Shown here in pieces: positions 1 through 6,827 of a DNA stretch of 14,299 nucleotides. Numbering within the stretch: the first letter of the stretch is position 1; each line of letters starts with the position of its first letter. The DNA is from Sulfurovum sp. (GTDB lineage Bacteria > Campylobacterota > Campylobacteria > Campylobacterales > Sulfurovaceae). A program made the position numbers and the translations under genes. The notes under the pieces are model-generated. The model made no database searches. It was given only the letters and a program-made list of their open reading frames with translations, and was not told the DNA's origin. The DNA is taken from contig JALTYW010000110.1 of assembly GCA_027046415.1 (NCBI GenBank), positions 1-14,299 on the forward strand, read 5' to 3'.

Positions 1-800
1 ATGGTGGATATCTCTACGCAACGACTGACCTGGCTGCACTCTACTACCGTGCGAATGTACTCGGGGCAAAGCGTATCAGCTATGTGGTCGATGCCCGTCA
101 GAGCGGGCACTTCAAACAGGTGTTCCGTGTGGCAAAAGAGGCGGGATTTGTCCCTGAAGATGTCAAGTTGGAGCATGTGGCGTTCGGTACCATGATGGAC
201 AAGAGCGGCAAACCGTTCAAAACCCGTGATGGCGGAACGGTCAAGCTGATCGACCTGCTTGATGAAGCGGTGGTGCGTGCCAAAGAGGCGATCACAGCAA
301 AAGATGACTATACCCCTGAAGCACTGGAGACGCTGGCACGCATCGTCGGTATCGGGGCAGTCAAGTATGCTGATTTGGCGATCAACCGTGAATCGAACTA
401 TATTTTCGACTGGGACAAGATGCTCTCATTCGAGGGCAATACATCACTCTATATGCAGTACGCCTATGCACGTATCCAGAGTATTTTCCGAAAATACGGT
501 AAAGAGGTCTCCGGCACGATTGTCATTACGGATGAACTGGAACACCGTCTTGCCGTGATGCTGCTGCGTTTTGAAGACATACTTGATAAAGCGGCAGAAG
601 ATGCCGCACCAAATCAGATCACAAGCTATCTTTATGATCTTGTAACACTCTTTATGCGCTTTTATGAACGCAACCCGATCTTGAAAGAGGGTGTGGATGA
701 GCAGACCCGTATTTCACGTCTGCTATTGGCTGATTTGACGGCAAAGACCATTAAGCAGGGCTTGGCTATACTTGGTATAAAGGTAGTTGACAAACTGTAG
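1..800 (+). CDS. argS: Arginyl-tRNA synthetase, C-terminal half (5' end outside window)
   Basis: Class I aminoacyl-tRNA synthetase that charges tRNA-Arg with arginine in the cytoplasm. Only about 265 residues are present; the reading frame is open from base 3 (GGYLYATTDLAAL, the end of the catalytic core) and the start lies upstream. The run GKPFKTRDGGTVKLIDLLDE is the ArgRS counterpart of the KMSKS loop. The rest, from about residue 95 of the fragment, is the helical DALR anticodon-binding domain, ending in the usual helical tail (LADLTAKTIKQGLAILGI). Family proteins are about 530-580 residues, so roughly half is missing because of the window edge, not a mutation. The stop codon overlaps the ribosome-binding site of the next gene. 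An internal ATG at 84 is only a methionine-like codon inside the fold, not a start. Confidence 0.95.
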   Translation, partial: GGYLYATTDLAALYYRANVLGAKRISYVVDARQSGHFKQVFRVAKEAGFVPEDVKLEHVAFGTMMDKSGKPFKTRDGGTVKLIDLLDEAVVRAKEAITAKDDYTPEALETLARIVGIGAVKYADLAINRESNYIFDWDKMLSFEGNTSLYMQYAYARIQSIFRKYGKEVSGTIVITDELEHRLAVMLLRFEDILDKAAEDAAPNQITSYLYDLVTLFMRFYERNPILKEGVDEQTRISRLLLADLTAKTIKQGLAILGIKVVDKL

Positions 801-810
801 AGGTAATTTT

Positions 811-1152
811 ATGAAAGCGCTGCTGATTCTTGCGATCTTGCTGACCTTTGGCTTGATTTTTTTGCTATATTCGCGTAACCATAACGGTAAACAGCTGCTG
901 GTTTCGCTTGGCAGCTTTATTCTTCTCATATCGCTTGGGATCATGGGAAACATTACACGCCCGATCATCCCTCTTTTTCTGGCACATATCGTATTGATCG
1001 TCTTTGCATGGCTTGGACTGCTTTACTATATGTTTCGGGGAAGGTATGTGTGGTGGCTGATCTTCTCTCCGGTTGCAACGATCGTGCTTTTTATTGCTCT
1101 TTCGCTGTTGGAGGGATCACGGTATGAGGATGTCTGGGGATCACTGTTTTAA
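811..1152 (+). CDS. Small four-helix integral membrane protein, function unknown
   Basis: A 113-residue protein made almost entirely of hydrophobic stretches: about residues 2-21, 29-48, 52-75 and 79-99. The loops are short and partly basic (SRNHNGK, FRGR), and the C-terminus (EGSRYEDVWGSLF) is polar. This predicts four inner-membrane helices. I recognise no catalytic motif and cannot assign a family. The start at 811 is preferred over an in-frame ATG at 787 because AGAGG (799-803) sits seven bases before it, overlapping the argS stop; the 787 start would lie inside argS and add a polar leader. It is probably co-transcribed with argS, and its 3' end meets the convergent rsfS across a REP-like palindrome. 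Confidence 0.7.
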   Translation: MKALLILAILLTFGLIFLLYSRNHNGKQLLVSLGSFILLISLGIMGNITRPIIPLFLAHIVLIVFAWLGLLYYMFRGRYVWWLIFSPVATIVLFIALSLLEGSRYEDVWGSLF

Positions 1153-1176
1153 CGTATATCCTGTAATGAGATGATT

Positions 1177-1202
1177 GGTGTTGTCAGGGGACAACACCCT
1201 AC
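1177..1202 (-). repeat. REP-like palindrome with GTAG head, copy 1
   Basis: Read on the minus strand this is GTAG, then a 9-base arm GGTGTTGTC, a four-base loop CCCT, and the perfectly complementary arm GACAACACC. A conserved GTAG or GGAG tetranucleotide 5' of a short hairpin is the known signature of REP elements mobilised by REP-associated tyrosine transposases. The same unit recurs at 5141-5166. Here it lies between the 3' ends of two converging genes, where it could act as a bidirectional terminator or RNA 3'-end stabiliser. An alternative stem (ACACCC at 1194-1199 with GGGTGT at 1206-1211) is also possible. Confidence 0.7.
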
Positions 1203-1213
1203 GATGGGTGTAT

Positions 1214-1558
1214 TTATTGCTCAGCTTGACGCTGGTTGGCGATGAGTTCACTCAAAAATGCTTCAAGACTGTAGCGCTGGCGGTATTCAGGTATCATGAT
1301 GTGTATCAGAATATCCCCCAGATCCGCAACGACCCACTCATCACTGGTATCGGCATGGAGAAAGGTCTCTCCTTTGGGTTTGAGCGCCTCTTTGAGCTGA
1401 TCGAAAAGTGCCTGTGTATGTTTGGGGTTTAGTGAATTGGCAATGACCACACGGTCAGCGATATAGTCGGCATCATCAAGGTTGAATACCTCTATCTCTT
1501 CTGCTTTTTTCTCATCGAGTACTGCTACGATCTGGTCGATTCTTTCATCAATAGTCAT
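1214..1558 (-). CDS. rsfS: Ribosomal silencing factor RsfS (YbeB/Iojap family)
   Basis: Binds uL14 on the 50S subunit and blocks subunit joining, lowering translation in starvation. The protein is 114 residues, normal for the family. Its hallmark block SDEWVVADLGDILIHIMIPE occupies roughly residues 72-91, and the preceding DADYIADRVVIANSLNPKHTQAL is the usual nucleotidyltransferase-like alpha/beta core (typically D-Y-hydrophobic-VI-A-T/N-S). The ATG at 1558 overlaps the nadD stop as ATGA, so translation is probably coupled. The nadD-rsfS pair is a widespread bacterial arrangement. Confidence 0.95.
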   Translation of the reverse strand: MTIDERIDQIVAVLDEKKAEEIEVFNLDDADYIADRVVIANSLNPKHTQALFDQLKEALKPKGETFLHADTSDEWVVADLGDILIHIMIPEYRQRYSLEAFLSELIANQRQAEQ

Positions 1559-2121
1559 GTATGGTTTCCTTTTAGTATCTTTTTGACTTCATGTTCAATG
1601 GTTGTGTCAACATGGCTGACATCTTTTTTACAGCGTATCTCTGAGGAGCTTACGGGCACATCTACTTCCAGTGTGACCCAGGAACGCAGCATCTTAGTCT
1701 GCAGAGCAAAGCCTGGACGGGTTGCTACCGCCCAAGTGATCTGGCTGTTGAGCCATGCAAAGTTATGCCACTGTGTCAATGTTGACAGGTTGTCAGCCCC
1801 AATGACAAGGTAACGGACATCCCACGTTTCTTGAAAATGTCTGAGGCTCTCTGCTGTGGTGACACTTCTGCCCTGCCGTATCTCATAATCGCTGACAAGG
1901 ACGCCGGGAATGTCGCCGAAAAGCTGTTGACACCATGCAAGCCGCTGTGAAGCATCAGCAAGACAGGAGGATTTGAACGGATTGAGATAAGCCGGCAGTA
2001 CGATCAGCGTATCGATATCCAGTGTGGAGAGTGCCGTCTGTACGATCTGCTGATGTCCGGTATGGGGCGGGTCGAAACTGCCCCCGAATATGGCGGCTTT
2101 GCGCCCCGGGCTATTAACCAA
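1555..2121 (-). CDS. nadD: Nicotinate-nucleotide adenylyltransferase
   Basis: Adenylates nicotinate mononucleotide to deamido-NAD in NAD synthesis. It has 188 residues. The nucleotidyltransferase signature GGSFDPPHTGH is at residues 13-23, with the catalytic HxGH pair at the end. The second family motif (ISSTxIR) appears as VSSSEIR near residue 157, and LPAYLNPFK is the substrate loop. The start appears to be TTG at 2121, preceded by GAGG seven bases upstream; no in-frame ATG lies in a suitable place before the GGSFDPPH motif. It overlaps rsfS by four bases and diverges from gap, so NAD synthesis and the NAD(P)-using GAPDH share one intergenic control region of 55 bases. Confidence 0.93.
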   Translation of the reverse strand: MVNSPGRKAAIFGGSFDPPHTGHQQIVQTALSTLDIDTLIVLPAYLNPFKSSCLADASQRLAWCQQLFGDIPGVLVSDYEIRQGRSVTTAESLRHFQETWDVRYLVIGADNLSTLTQWHNFAWLNSQITWAVATRPGFALQTKMLRSWVTLEVDVPVSSSEIRCKKDVSHVDTTIEHEVKKILKGNHT

Positions 2122-2140
2122 ATGCTAACCTCATTTACTG

Positions 2141-2158
2141 TAAAATTACGCAATTTTA
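2141..2158. promoter_or_regulatory. Symmetrical AT-rich palindrome, putative divergent promoters nadD/gap
   Basis: The arms TAAAATT (2141-2147) and AATTTTA (2152-2158) are perfect inverted repeats separated by ACGC. Each strand therefore carries a TAAAAT hexamer resembling a -10 box, one pointing at gap and one at nadD. Campylobacterotal housekeeping promoters rely mainly on the -10 box, so this could be two back-to-back promoters. No convincing -35 element is visible on either side, and the assignment is inference from position. Confidence 0.4.
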
Positions 2159-2176
2159 GCACAATAAAGGTTGAGT

Positions 2177-3172
2177 ATGGCTGTAAAAGTAGCAATTAAC
2201 GGATTAGGCAGAATCGGAAGATGTGTAGCGCGTATTATCGCAGACAGAGACGATATTGAACTTGTCGCAGTCAATGCCAGCGGTGCACCGGAGATGATCG
2301 AGTACAATGTTAAATATGACTCTGTACACGGTACCCGAAAAGATGCAAGAGTGAGTGACGGCTACCTTTATCTTGGCAGCGACAAAGCAAAAATCCTTTC
2401 AGAACGTGATCCGGCAAAACTCAACTTTGCCGACTATGGTGCTGAATTGGTACTGGAGTGTACCGGTGCATTCTTAACACAGGAGAGTGTGCAGCCCTAT
2501 CTGGAGAACGGCATTAAAAAAGTAGTTTTCTCCGCGCCGGCAAAAGATGATACACCGACTTTTGTGATTGGTGCCAATGCTGACAGCTATGCAGGAGAGC
2601 CAATCGTCTCCAACGCCTCATGTACCACCAACGGTCTGGCACCGGTGGCAAAAGTGCTGGATGATGCATTTGGCATCGAGCATGGACTGATGACAACGAT
2701 CCACTCCTATACCTCTTCGCAGCCGATTTTGGATGCAAAGCATAAAAAAGACCCGCGCAAAGGACGAGCAGGTGCGACAAACCTTGTACCAACAAGTACC
2801 GGAGCGGCAAAAGCGATCTCTAAAGTCCTGCCAAACCTTGCCGGTAAACTCAATGGGCAGGCGGTACGTGTACCGACGGCTGATGTTTCCATGGTCGACC
2901 TGACTGTGACACTGAAGCAGAGTGTGACCGAAGAGGTAGTCAAAGCGGCATTCAAAATGGCGGCAGAAGGAACCCACAAAGGGATACTCGGTGTAGATGA
3001 GGAGTACCGTGTATCACAGGATTTCGTAGGCGAAGAGCTGAGTACCGTTGTGCCCCTCGATACCATTCAGGTGATCGGAGAGAAGATGGTCAAGGTACTC
3101 TCTTGGTATGATAACGAGTGGGGATACTCCTGTCGTCTGGTAGATATGGCCGTACTGGTAAGCAAAAAGTAA
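2177..3172 (+). CDS. gap: Glyceraldehyde-3-phosphate dehydrogenase, type I
   Basis: Reversibly converts glyceraldehyde-3-phosphate, phosphate and NAD(P) to 1,3-bisphosphoglycerate. It has 331 residues. The Rossmann fingerprint INGLGRIGR is at residues 7-15, the catalytic block NASCTTN has Cys149, and the general base is His176 (TTIHSYTS). The C-terminal signature WYDNEWGYS is present. The segment after the second beta strand reads VAVNASGAPE, where NAD-specific enzymes have VxINDxxD: the Asp that discriminates against the NADP phosphate is replaced by Ala, so dual or NADP use is plausible. The ATG at 2177 is chosen over a TTG six bases earlier because AAAGG (2166-2170) is six bases upstream and the protein then starts with the usual MAVKVAINGLG. 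First gene of gap-pgk-tpiA. Confidence 0.97.
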   Translation: MAVKVAINGLGRIGRCVARIIADRDDIELVAVNASGAPEMIEYNVKYDSVHGTRKDARVSDGYLYLGSDKAKILSERDPAKLNFADYGAELVLECTGAFLTQESVQPYLENGIKKVVFSAPAKDDTPTFVIGANADSYAGEPIVSNASCTTNGLAPVAKVLDDAFGIEHGLMTTIHSYTSSQPILDAKHKKDPRKGRAGATNLVPTSTGAAKAISKVLPNLAGKLNGQAVRVPTADVSMVDLTVTLKQSVTEEVVKAAFKMAAEGTHKGILGVDEEYRVSQDFVGEELSTVVPLDTIQVIGEKMVKVLSWYDNEWGYSCRLVDMAVLVSKK

Positions 3173-3184
3173 AAAAGAGGATCA

Positions 3185-4381
3185 ATGAGAACACTGAAAG
3201 ATATCAATATTGACGGAAAAAGAGTATTTATTCGCTGTGACTTCAATGTCCCAAAAGATGAGTTTGGCAATATCACAGATGACAGACGTATCAGAGCAGC
3301 GCTTCAGACGATCCGCTATTGTATAGACCGTGATTGCAAGATCATTCTTGCTTCCCATTTTGAGCGTCCCGAACCGGGAAAATATGAGGAGAAGTATTCT
3401 CTCAAACCTGTCGCAAAGCGTCTGCATACACTGTTGAAGATCAAGAACGAGCTTTATATGGCAGAGGATGTTGTCGGTCCTGACGCGAAAGAGAAAGCAT
3501 CCAAACTGGGTGCAGGAGATATCTTGCTGCTTGAAAACCTGCGCTATGAAGCAGGAGAGACAGCCAATGATGATGTTTTTGCCAAAGAGCTTGCCTCATT
3601 TGCAGATGTCTACGTCAACGATGCCTTTGGTGCCTGCCACAGAAAACATGCCTCCATCTACGCTATTGCGAAGTTTTTTGACAAGGAACACAAAGCGGCA
3701 GGCTTCCTGCTGAGTAAAGAGGTCAACTTCTTCTCCAAAGTCCTGGAGAACCCTGTCCGTCCGTTTGTGGCAGTTGTTGGCGGTTCAAAAGTCTCCGGAA
3801 AGCTTCAGGCACTGACAAAGCTGCTTGACAAGGTTGACAAGGTGATTATTGGCGGCGGTATGGCATTTACCTTCCTGAAAGCGCAGGGGTATGAGATTGG
3901 GAAGTCGCTGGTTGAGGATGAGCTGATCGAAGAGGCGAAACAGATCATGCAAAAAGCCCACGATACCGGGATCAAGTTCTATCTGCCTGTCGATTTCGTT
4001 GTCGCTCCTGAATTCTCCGAAAACACAGCGGTCAAATATCTCCCTTCTCAGGAGATACCGCACGATTGGATGGGACTGGATACCGGTCCGGCATCTTCAA
4101 GACTCTTTAGAGAAGTGCTTAATGATGCGCAGACGATCATCTGGAACGGACCGATGGGTGTGTATGAGATGGATAAGTTCTCCAAGGGAAGCATTATGAT
4201 GTCACACCACATTGCCGAGACACATGCAACAACTATTGTTGGTGGAGGTGATACTGCCGATGTGGCACAGCGTGCAGGGGATGTCGATGAGATGACATTC
4301 GTCAGTACAGGAGGCGGTGCGAGCTTGAAGCTGATAGAGGGAGAGAGACTTCCTGGACTAGAAGCACTTGAAATGGAATAA
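3185..4381 (+). CDS. pgk: Phosphoglycerate kinase
   Basis: Transfers phosphate between 1,3-bisphosphoglycerate and ADP in the cytoplasm. It has 398 residues, the full length for the family. Motifs in order: RCDFNVP (N-terminal signature), a substrate-binding segment [64 protein letters not shown], and the nucleotide-site GGGDTADV and STGGGASL near the end. The SHFERP segment keeps the His and Arg of the usual SHLGRP but changes Leu-Gly to Phe-Glu, which is odd. AGAGGA at 3176-3181 precedes the ATG, and the gene begins 12 bases after the gap stop, so the two are co-transcribed. Confidence 0.97.
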   Translation: MRTLKDINIDGKRVFIRCDFNVPKDEFGNITDDRRIRAALQTIRYCIDRDCKIILASHFERPEPGKYEEKYSLKPVAKRLHTLLKIKNELYMAEDVVGPDAKEKASKLGAGDILLLENLRYEAGETANDDVFAKELASFADVYVNDAFGACHRKHASIYAIAKFFDKEHKAAGFLLSKEVNFFSKVLENPVRPFVAVVGGSKVSGKLQALTKLLDKVDKVIIGGGMAFTFLKAQGYEIGKSLVEDELIEEAKQIMQKAHDTGIKFYLPVDFVVAPEFSENTAVKYLPSQEIPHDWMGLDTGPASSRLFREVLNDAQTIIWNGPMGVYEMDKFSKGSIMMSHHIAETHATTIVGGGDTADVAQRAGDVDEMTFVSTGGGASLKLIEGERLPGLEALEME

Positions 4382-4403
4382 CCCATACAGCACAATATCT
4401 CCT

Positions 4404-4425
4404 GTTACGGGGTATTCCCTGTAAC
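4404..4425 (+). promoter_or_regulatory. Intercistronic hairpin between pgk and tpiA
   Basis: Arms GTTACGGGG (4404-4412) and CCCTGTAAC (4417-4425) pair over nine positions with a single G-U, closing a TATT loop. The element sits in the 69-base gap between pgk and tpiA, ending 15 bases before the tpiA ribosome-binding site. No uridine tract follows, so it is not a canonical intrinsic terminator. It could be an RNA-processing or stability element, or a partial attenuator that sets tpiA level relative to gap-pgk. Confidence 0.55.
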
Positions 4426-4450
4426 TATCTCTCTTTGAAAAAGGAACCAT

Positions 4451-5140
4451 ATGATCTTTGCAGCCAACTTTAAAATGAACCATACCCGTACTACAACCAG
4501 AGACTATATTGAAGTGCTGAATAAAAAACTGGCAACAAAAAAACCGGAGGAGAAGGTCTATATATTCCCTCCCACAACAGCACTGGACAGATATGAAGGA
4601 GAGATTACAGTCGGTGCTCAAAATGCCTACCCTGCGAACAATGGTGCATTTACCGGAGAGATCGGTCTTGAACAGCTTGAGGAGTTCGGTATCAAAACGA
4701 TTCTCATTGGGCACAGTGAACGGCGTGATATTCTGGGGGAAACACAGGAGAAGGTGGCTGAGAAGTTCGCTTTCTTCAAAGAGGAGGGCTTTGAGATCAT
4801 CTACTGTATCGGTGAGAGTCTTTCAATTAGAGAGTCGGGGGATGATGCTGTGATGTCCCATCTCCTTTCCCAGTTTGAAGGGATCGATCTAACGTATGAC
4901 AACTTGATCGTTGCCTATGAGCCAATCTGGGCGATTGGCACAGGACGGTCTGCAACTGCAAAAGAGATAGAGATAACCCATGCCATGCTGCGTACGAAAG
5001 TCTCCGCACCGTTGCTTTACGGCGGTTCTGTCAACCCTGACAATATTGGTGAAATTACTGCAATTGACAATGTTGACGGGGTATTGGTTGGATCTGCATC
5101 ACTTGATGCGGAGCGTTTTGCGAGTATGATATTGTCTTAA
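4451..5140 (+). CDS. tpiA: Triose-phosphate isomerase
   Basis: Interconverts dihydroxyacetone phosphate and glyceraldehyde-3-phosphate. It has 229 residues, about 20 shorter than the E. coli or yeast enzymes, a compact form I associate with Campylobacterota. Catalytic residues are all visible: Lys8 in NFKMN, His88 in IGHSERR and Glu157 in AYEPIWAIGTG. The phosphate-binding loops LYGGSVNPDNI and GVLVGSASL follow. AAGGA (4441-4445) lies five bases before the ATG. It is the third gene of the gap-pgk-tpiA run, separated from pgk by a hairpin. A REP-like palindrome begins at the base directly after its stop codon. Confidence 0.97.
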   Translation: MIFAANFKMNHTRTTTRDYIEVLNKKLATKKPEEKVYIFPPTTALDRYEGEITVGAQNAYPANNGAFTGEIGLEQLEEFGIKTILIGHSERRDILGETQEKVAEKFAFFKEEGFEIIYCIGESLSIRESGDDAVMSHLLSQFEGIDLTYDNLIVAYEPIWAIGTGRSATAKEIEITHAMLRTKVSAPLLYGGSVNPDNIGEITAIDNVDGVLVGSASLDAERFASMILS

Positions 5141-5166
5141 GGTGTCGTCAGGGGACAACACCCTAC
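5141..5166 (-). repeat. REP-like palindrome with GTAG head, copy 2
   Basis: Minus-strand order is GTAG, arm GGTGTTGTC, loop CCCT, arm GACGACACC. It matches copy 1 (1177-1202) over the whole 26-base unit except one base, which gives one mismatch in the stem. Like copy 1 it lies between two converging genes (tpiA and nusA), in the same orientation, and begins immediately after the tpiA stop codon. The shared flank extends one base further (G after CTAC on the plus strand). Confidence 0.7.
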
Positions 5167-5183
5167 GCTAATACAAGCTTCAT

Positions 5184-6314
5184 CTATTTAAAGAGATCTT
5201 CCAGTGCACTGGTATCTGTGGTTTTTTCTGCTTCTGCGTGACCTGCATTTTCCGGCTGTCTTTCTGTCACACCCTCTACTTCATTGAGTTCAATGGTATA
5301 GCCTGTCAACATGGAGGCAAGACGAATGTTGATACCGCTTTTCCCAATTGCTTTGGCTTTCTGATCGCCGGTTATGTTGATGATCGCTTTTTTCTCTTCT
5401 GCATCGATTTTAATGCTTTGAGTGATAGCGGGAGAGAGAGCTCTGGTAATATAGATCTCCGGAATAGGGGAGTACTCGATACAGTCGATATTCTCTCCAT
5501 TGAGTTCTTCGCTGACTGCGTTGATACGTACCCCTTTGACACCGACAGCGGCACCGATAGGGTCTACATTCATCTGGTCGGTTTTGAGTGCGATCTTTGC
5601 ACGTTCTCCCGGAATACGTGCCGCACCGACAATCTCAACCACACCGTCTGCAATCTCCGGTACTTCATTTGCCATGAGTGCTTCAAGAAACTTTGGTGAG
5701 GTACGTGTCAGTTCAAGAAAGAGTCCATACTGCGGATCGACACTGACATAGCGCAGAAGGGCTCTGATGGTATCACCGCGTTTGAAGCTCTCTCCTTTGA
5801 TGCGGTTTCTTCGTGTCAAAATCCCTTTGAGTTCACCGATCTCTACGTGTGTGTTGTCATCACTGTCAATACGGTTGACAGTACCGAGCATGACAGTGCC
5901 GACCTTTTCTCTGTACTTTTCAAAGAGATCCTGCTCGATACGACGCTGTACATGGTACTCAAGTTCTCTAAAAAGGTTGGCAGATGCCGTTCTTCCATGA
6001 TCTTCAAGGATGAACTCTTCTTTAAGCTGGTCTCCTATCTCGATGGAGTCATCGAACTCTTTTGCCTCGCTTAGACTGATATAGCTGTCTGGTTCCTCTT
6101 CAAGCTTTTCATCGTCATCGGCAACGACGGTGATAACTTTGTTGATAGTATAGGTCTTTGTGTCATTGTCAATAATGGCTTCAAAAGAGCTGCTTGGGCT
6201 TGTCAATTTCTTCGCTGTGTTGATAAGTGCTTCTTTAAATGCCTCAATAGCACTCTCTCTTGAAATATTTTTTTCATGTGCTATCGCTTCAATAATGTCT
6301 AATATCTTTTCCAC
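5184..6314 (-). CDS. nusA: Transcription termination/antitermination factor NusA
   Basis: Binds RNA polymerase and nascent RNA, modulating pausing, termination and rRNA antitermination. It has 376 residues, normal for a NusA without the C-terminal acidic repeats of E. coli. The N-terminal RNAP-binding domain covers about residues 1-125. An S1 domain (about 135-200) begins at VGTVMLGTVNRID. Two KH domains follow, marked by EVPEIADGVVEIVGAARIPG, by VDPIGAAVGVKGVRINAV and by the second-KH GKSGINIRLAS. The start is GTG at 6314 with AAGGA seven bases upstream. Unlike in many bacteria it is not linked to rimP or infB but is a single gene with its own divergent promoter region. Confidence 0.96.
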   Translation of the reverse strand: MEKILDIIEAIAHEKNISRESAIEAFKEALINTAKKLTSPSSSFEAIIDNDTKTYTINKVITVVADDDEKLEEEPDSYISLSEAKEFDDSIEIGDQLKEEFILEDHGRTASANLFRELEYHVQRRIEQDLFEKYREKVGTVMLGTVNRIDSDDNTHVEIGELKGILTRRNRIKGESFKRGDTIRALLRYVSVDPQYGLFLELTRTSPKFLEALMANEVPEIADGVVEIVGAARIPGERAKIALKTDQMNVDPIGAAVGVKGVRINAVSEELNGENIDCIEYSPIPEIYITRALSPAITQSIKIDAEEKKAIINITGDQKAKAIGKSGINIRLASMLTGYTIELNEVEGVTERQPENAGHAEAEKTTDTSALEDLFK

Positions 6315-6362
6315 GTATTTTTCCTTCTGTAATTTTCAAAACTACCGCTACAAGAGGTAACA

Positions 6363-6373
6363 TAACAGTGTTA
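6363..6373. promoter_or_regulatory. Odd palindrome in the nusA leader
   Basis: TAACAGTGTTA is a perfect inverted repeat (TAACA, one central base, TGTTA), preceded by another TAACA-like half (GTAACA). It lies about 50 bases upstream of the nusA start and downstream of its putative -10 box, where a repressor could act. No regulator is identifiable from the window, and an 11-base palindrome can occur by chance. Confidence 0.25.
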
Positions 6374-6408
6374 AGAACGTCTGGGAGGGTCTGTTTTGGA
6401 AGTGCAAA

Positions 6409-6414
6409 ATTATA
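6409..6414 (-). promoter_or_regulatory. Putative nusA promoter, -10 box
   Basis: A perfect TATAAT on the minus strand in AGATATAATTTTGC. It would start transcription near base 6402 and give a leader of almost 90 bases before the GTG of nusA. No good -35 hexamer is visible, which is usual for this phylum. Confidence 0.45.
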
Positions 6415-6442
6415 TCTAATCAAACCTTTACTGAAAATAAAG

Positions 6443-6448
6443 TATAAT
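6443..6448 (+). promoter_or_regulatory. Putative promoter -10 box for the HP0268-like gene and miaB
   Basis: A perfect TATAAT in AAAGTATAATCA, 42 bases before the ATG at 6491, in an AT-rich divergent region. A start near base 6455 leaves a 35-base leader containing AAAGGA (6478-6483). No clear -35. Confidence 0.5.
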
Positions 6449-6490
6449 CAAACATTAAGTGTACCGAAGAAATATTTAAAGGAATTATAG

Positions 6491-6730
6491 ATGAAATTGA
6501 AACTGGCTAGAACCACCCTGAAAGCGAAACCGAAAACGATTGACTTGAAAAAACTTGAAGAGGAACTAGCGAACAGATCTATATTCTATTTTGACAAGGA
6601 TAACTCACACAAAGAGCTCAAAGAGCTGATCGAGTACTTTGAAGAGAAGGGTTACTCTGTATATATGAGAGAGGTTAAGTACGGATTGGATGATAATGAA
6701 TATATCTATGAAGTGCATATCATTGCATAA
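6491..6730 (+). CDS. HP0268-type small protein (probable SMR-like nuclease family)
   Basis: A 79-residue charged alpha/beta protein. Its N-terminus (MKLKLARTTLKAKPKTIDL), the central RSIFYFDKDNSHKELKEL and the C-terminal YIYEVHIIA resemble Helicobacter pylori HP0268 (80 residues), as I remember that sequence. HP0268 is reported to have an SMR-like fold with DNA-nicking and RNase activity. The neighbourhood agrees: in H. pylori HP0268 lies beside miaB (HP0269), and the next gene here but one is the DUF374 homologue of HP0270. AAAGGA is seven bases before the ATG. Nuclease activity in this organism is inference. The gene lies 97 bases before miaB and is probably co-transcribed with it. Confidence 0.8.
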   Translation: MKLKLARTTLKAKPKTIDLKKLEEELANRSIFYFDKDNSHKELKELIEYFEEKGYSVYMREVKYGLDDNEYIYEVHIIA

Positions 6731-6827
6731 GGCAGATGCGTAATGCACTGCTGCAACTGCACATTTTTCTTTCTGCGCATTTTCTTTAATACTCCCACAA
6801 CATACCAAATGAAACAGAGCTGATACC

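Noticed and set aside
2171..2176. TTG start of gap two codons upstream
   Set aside because: The ATG at 2177 has AAAGG at good spacing and gives the usual GAPDH N-terminus.
6731..6827. Possible terminator between the HP0268-like gene and miaB
   Set aside because: The TGCA/GCA-rich stretch gives only short, imperfect stems before a T-rich run; not convincing enough to list.
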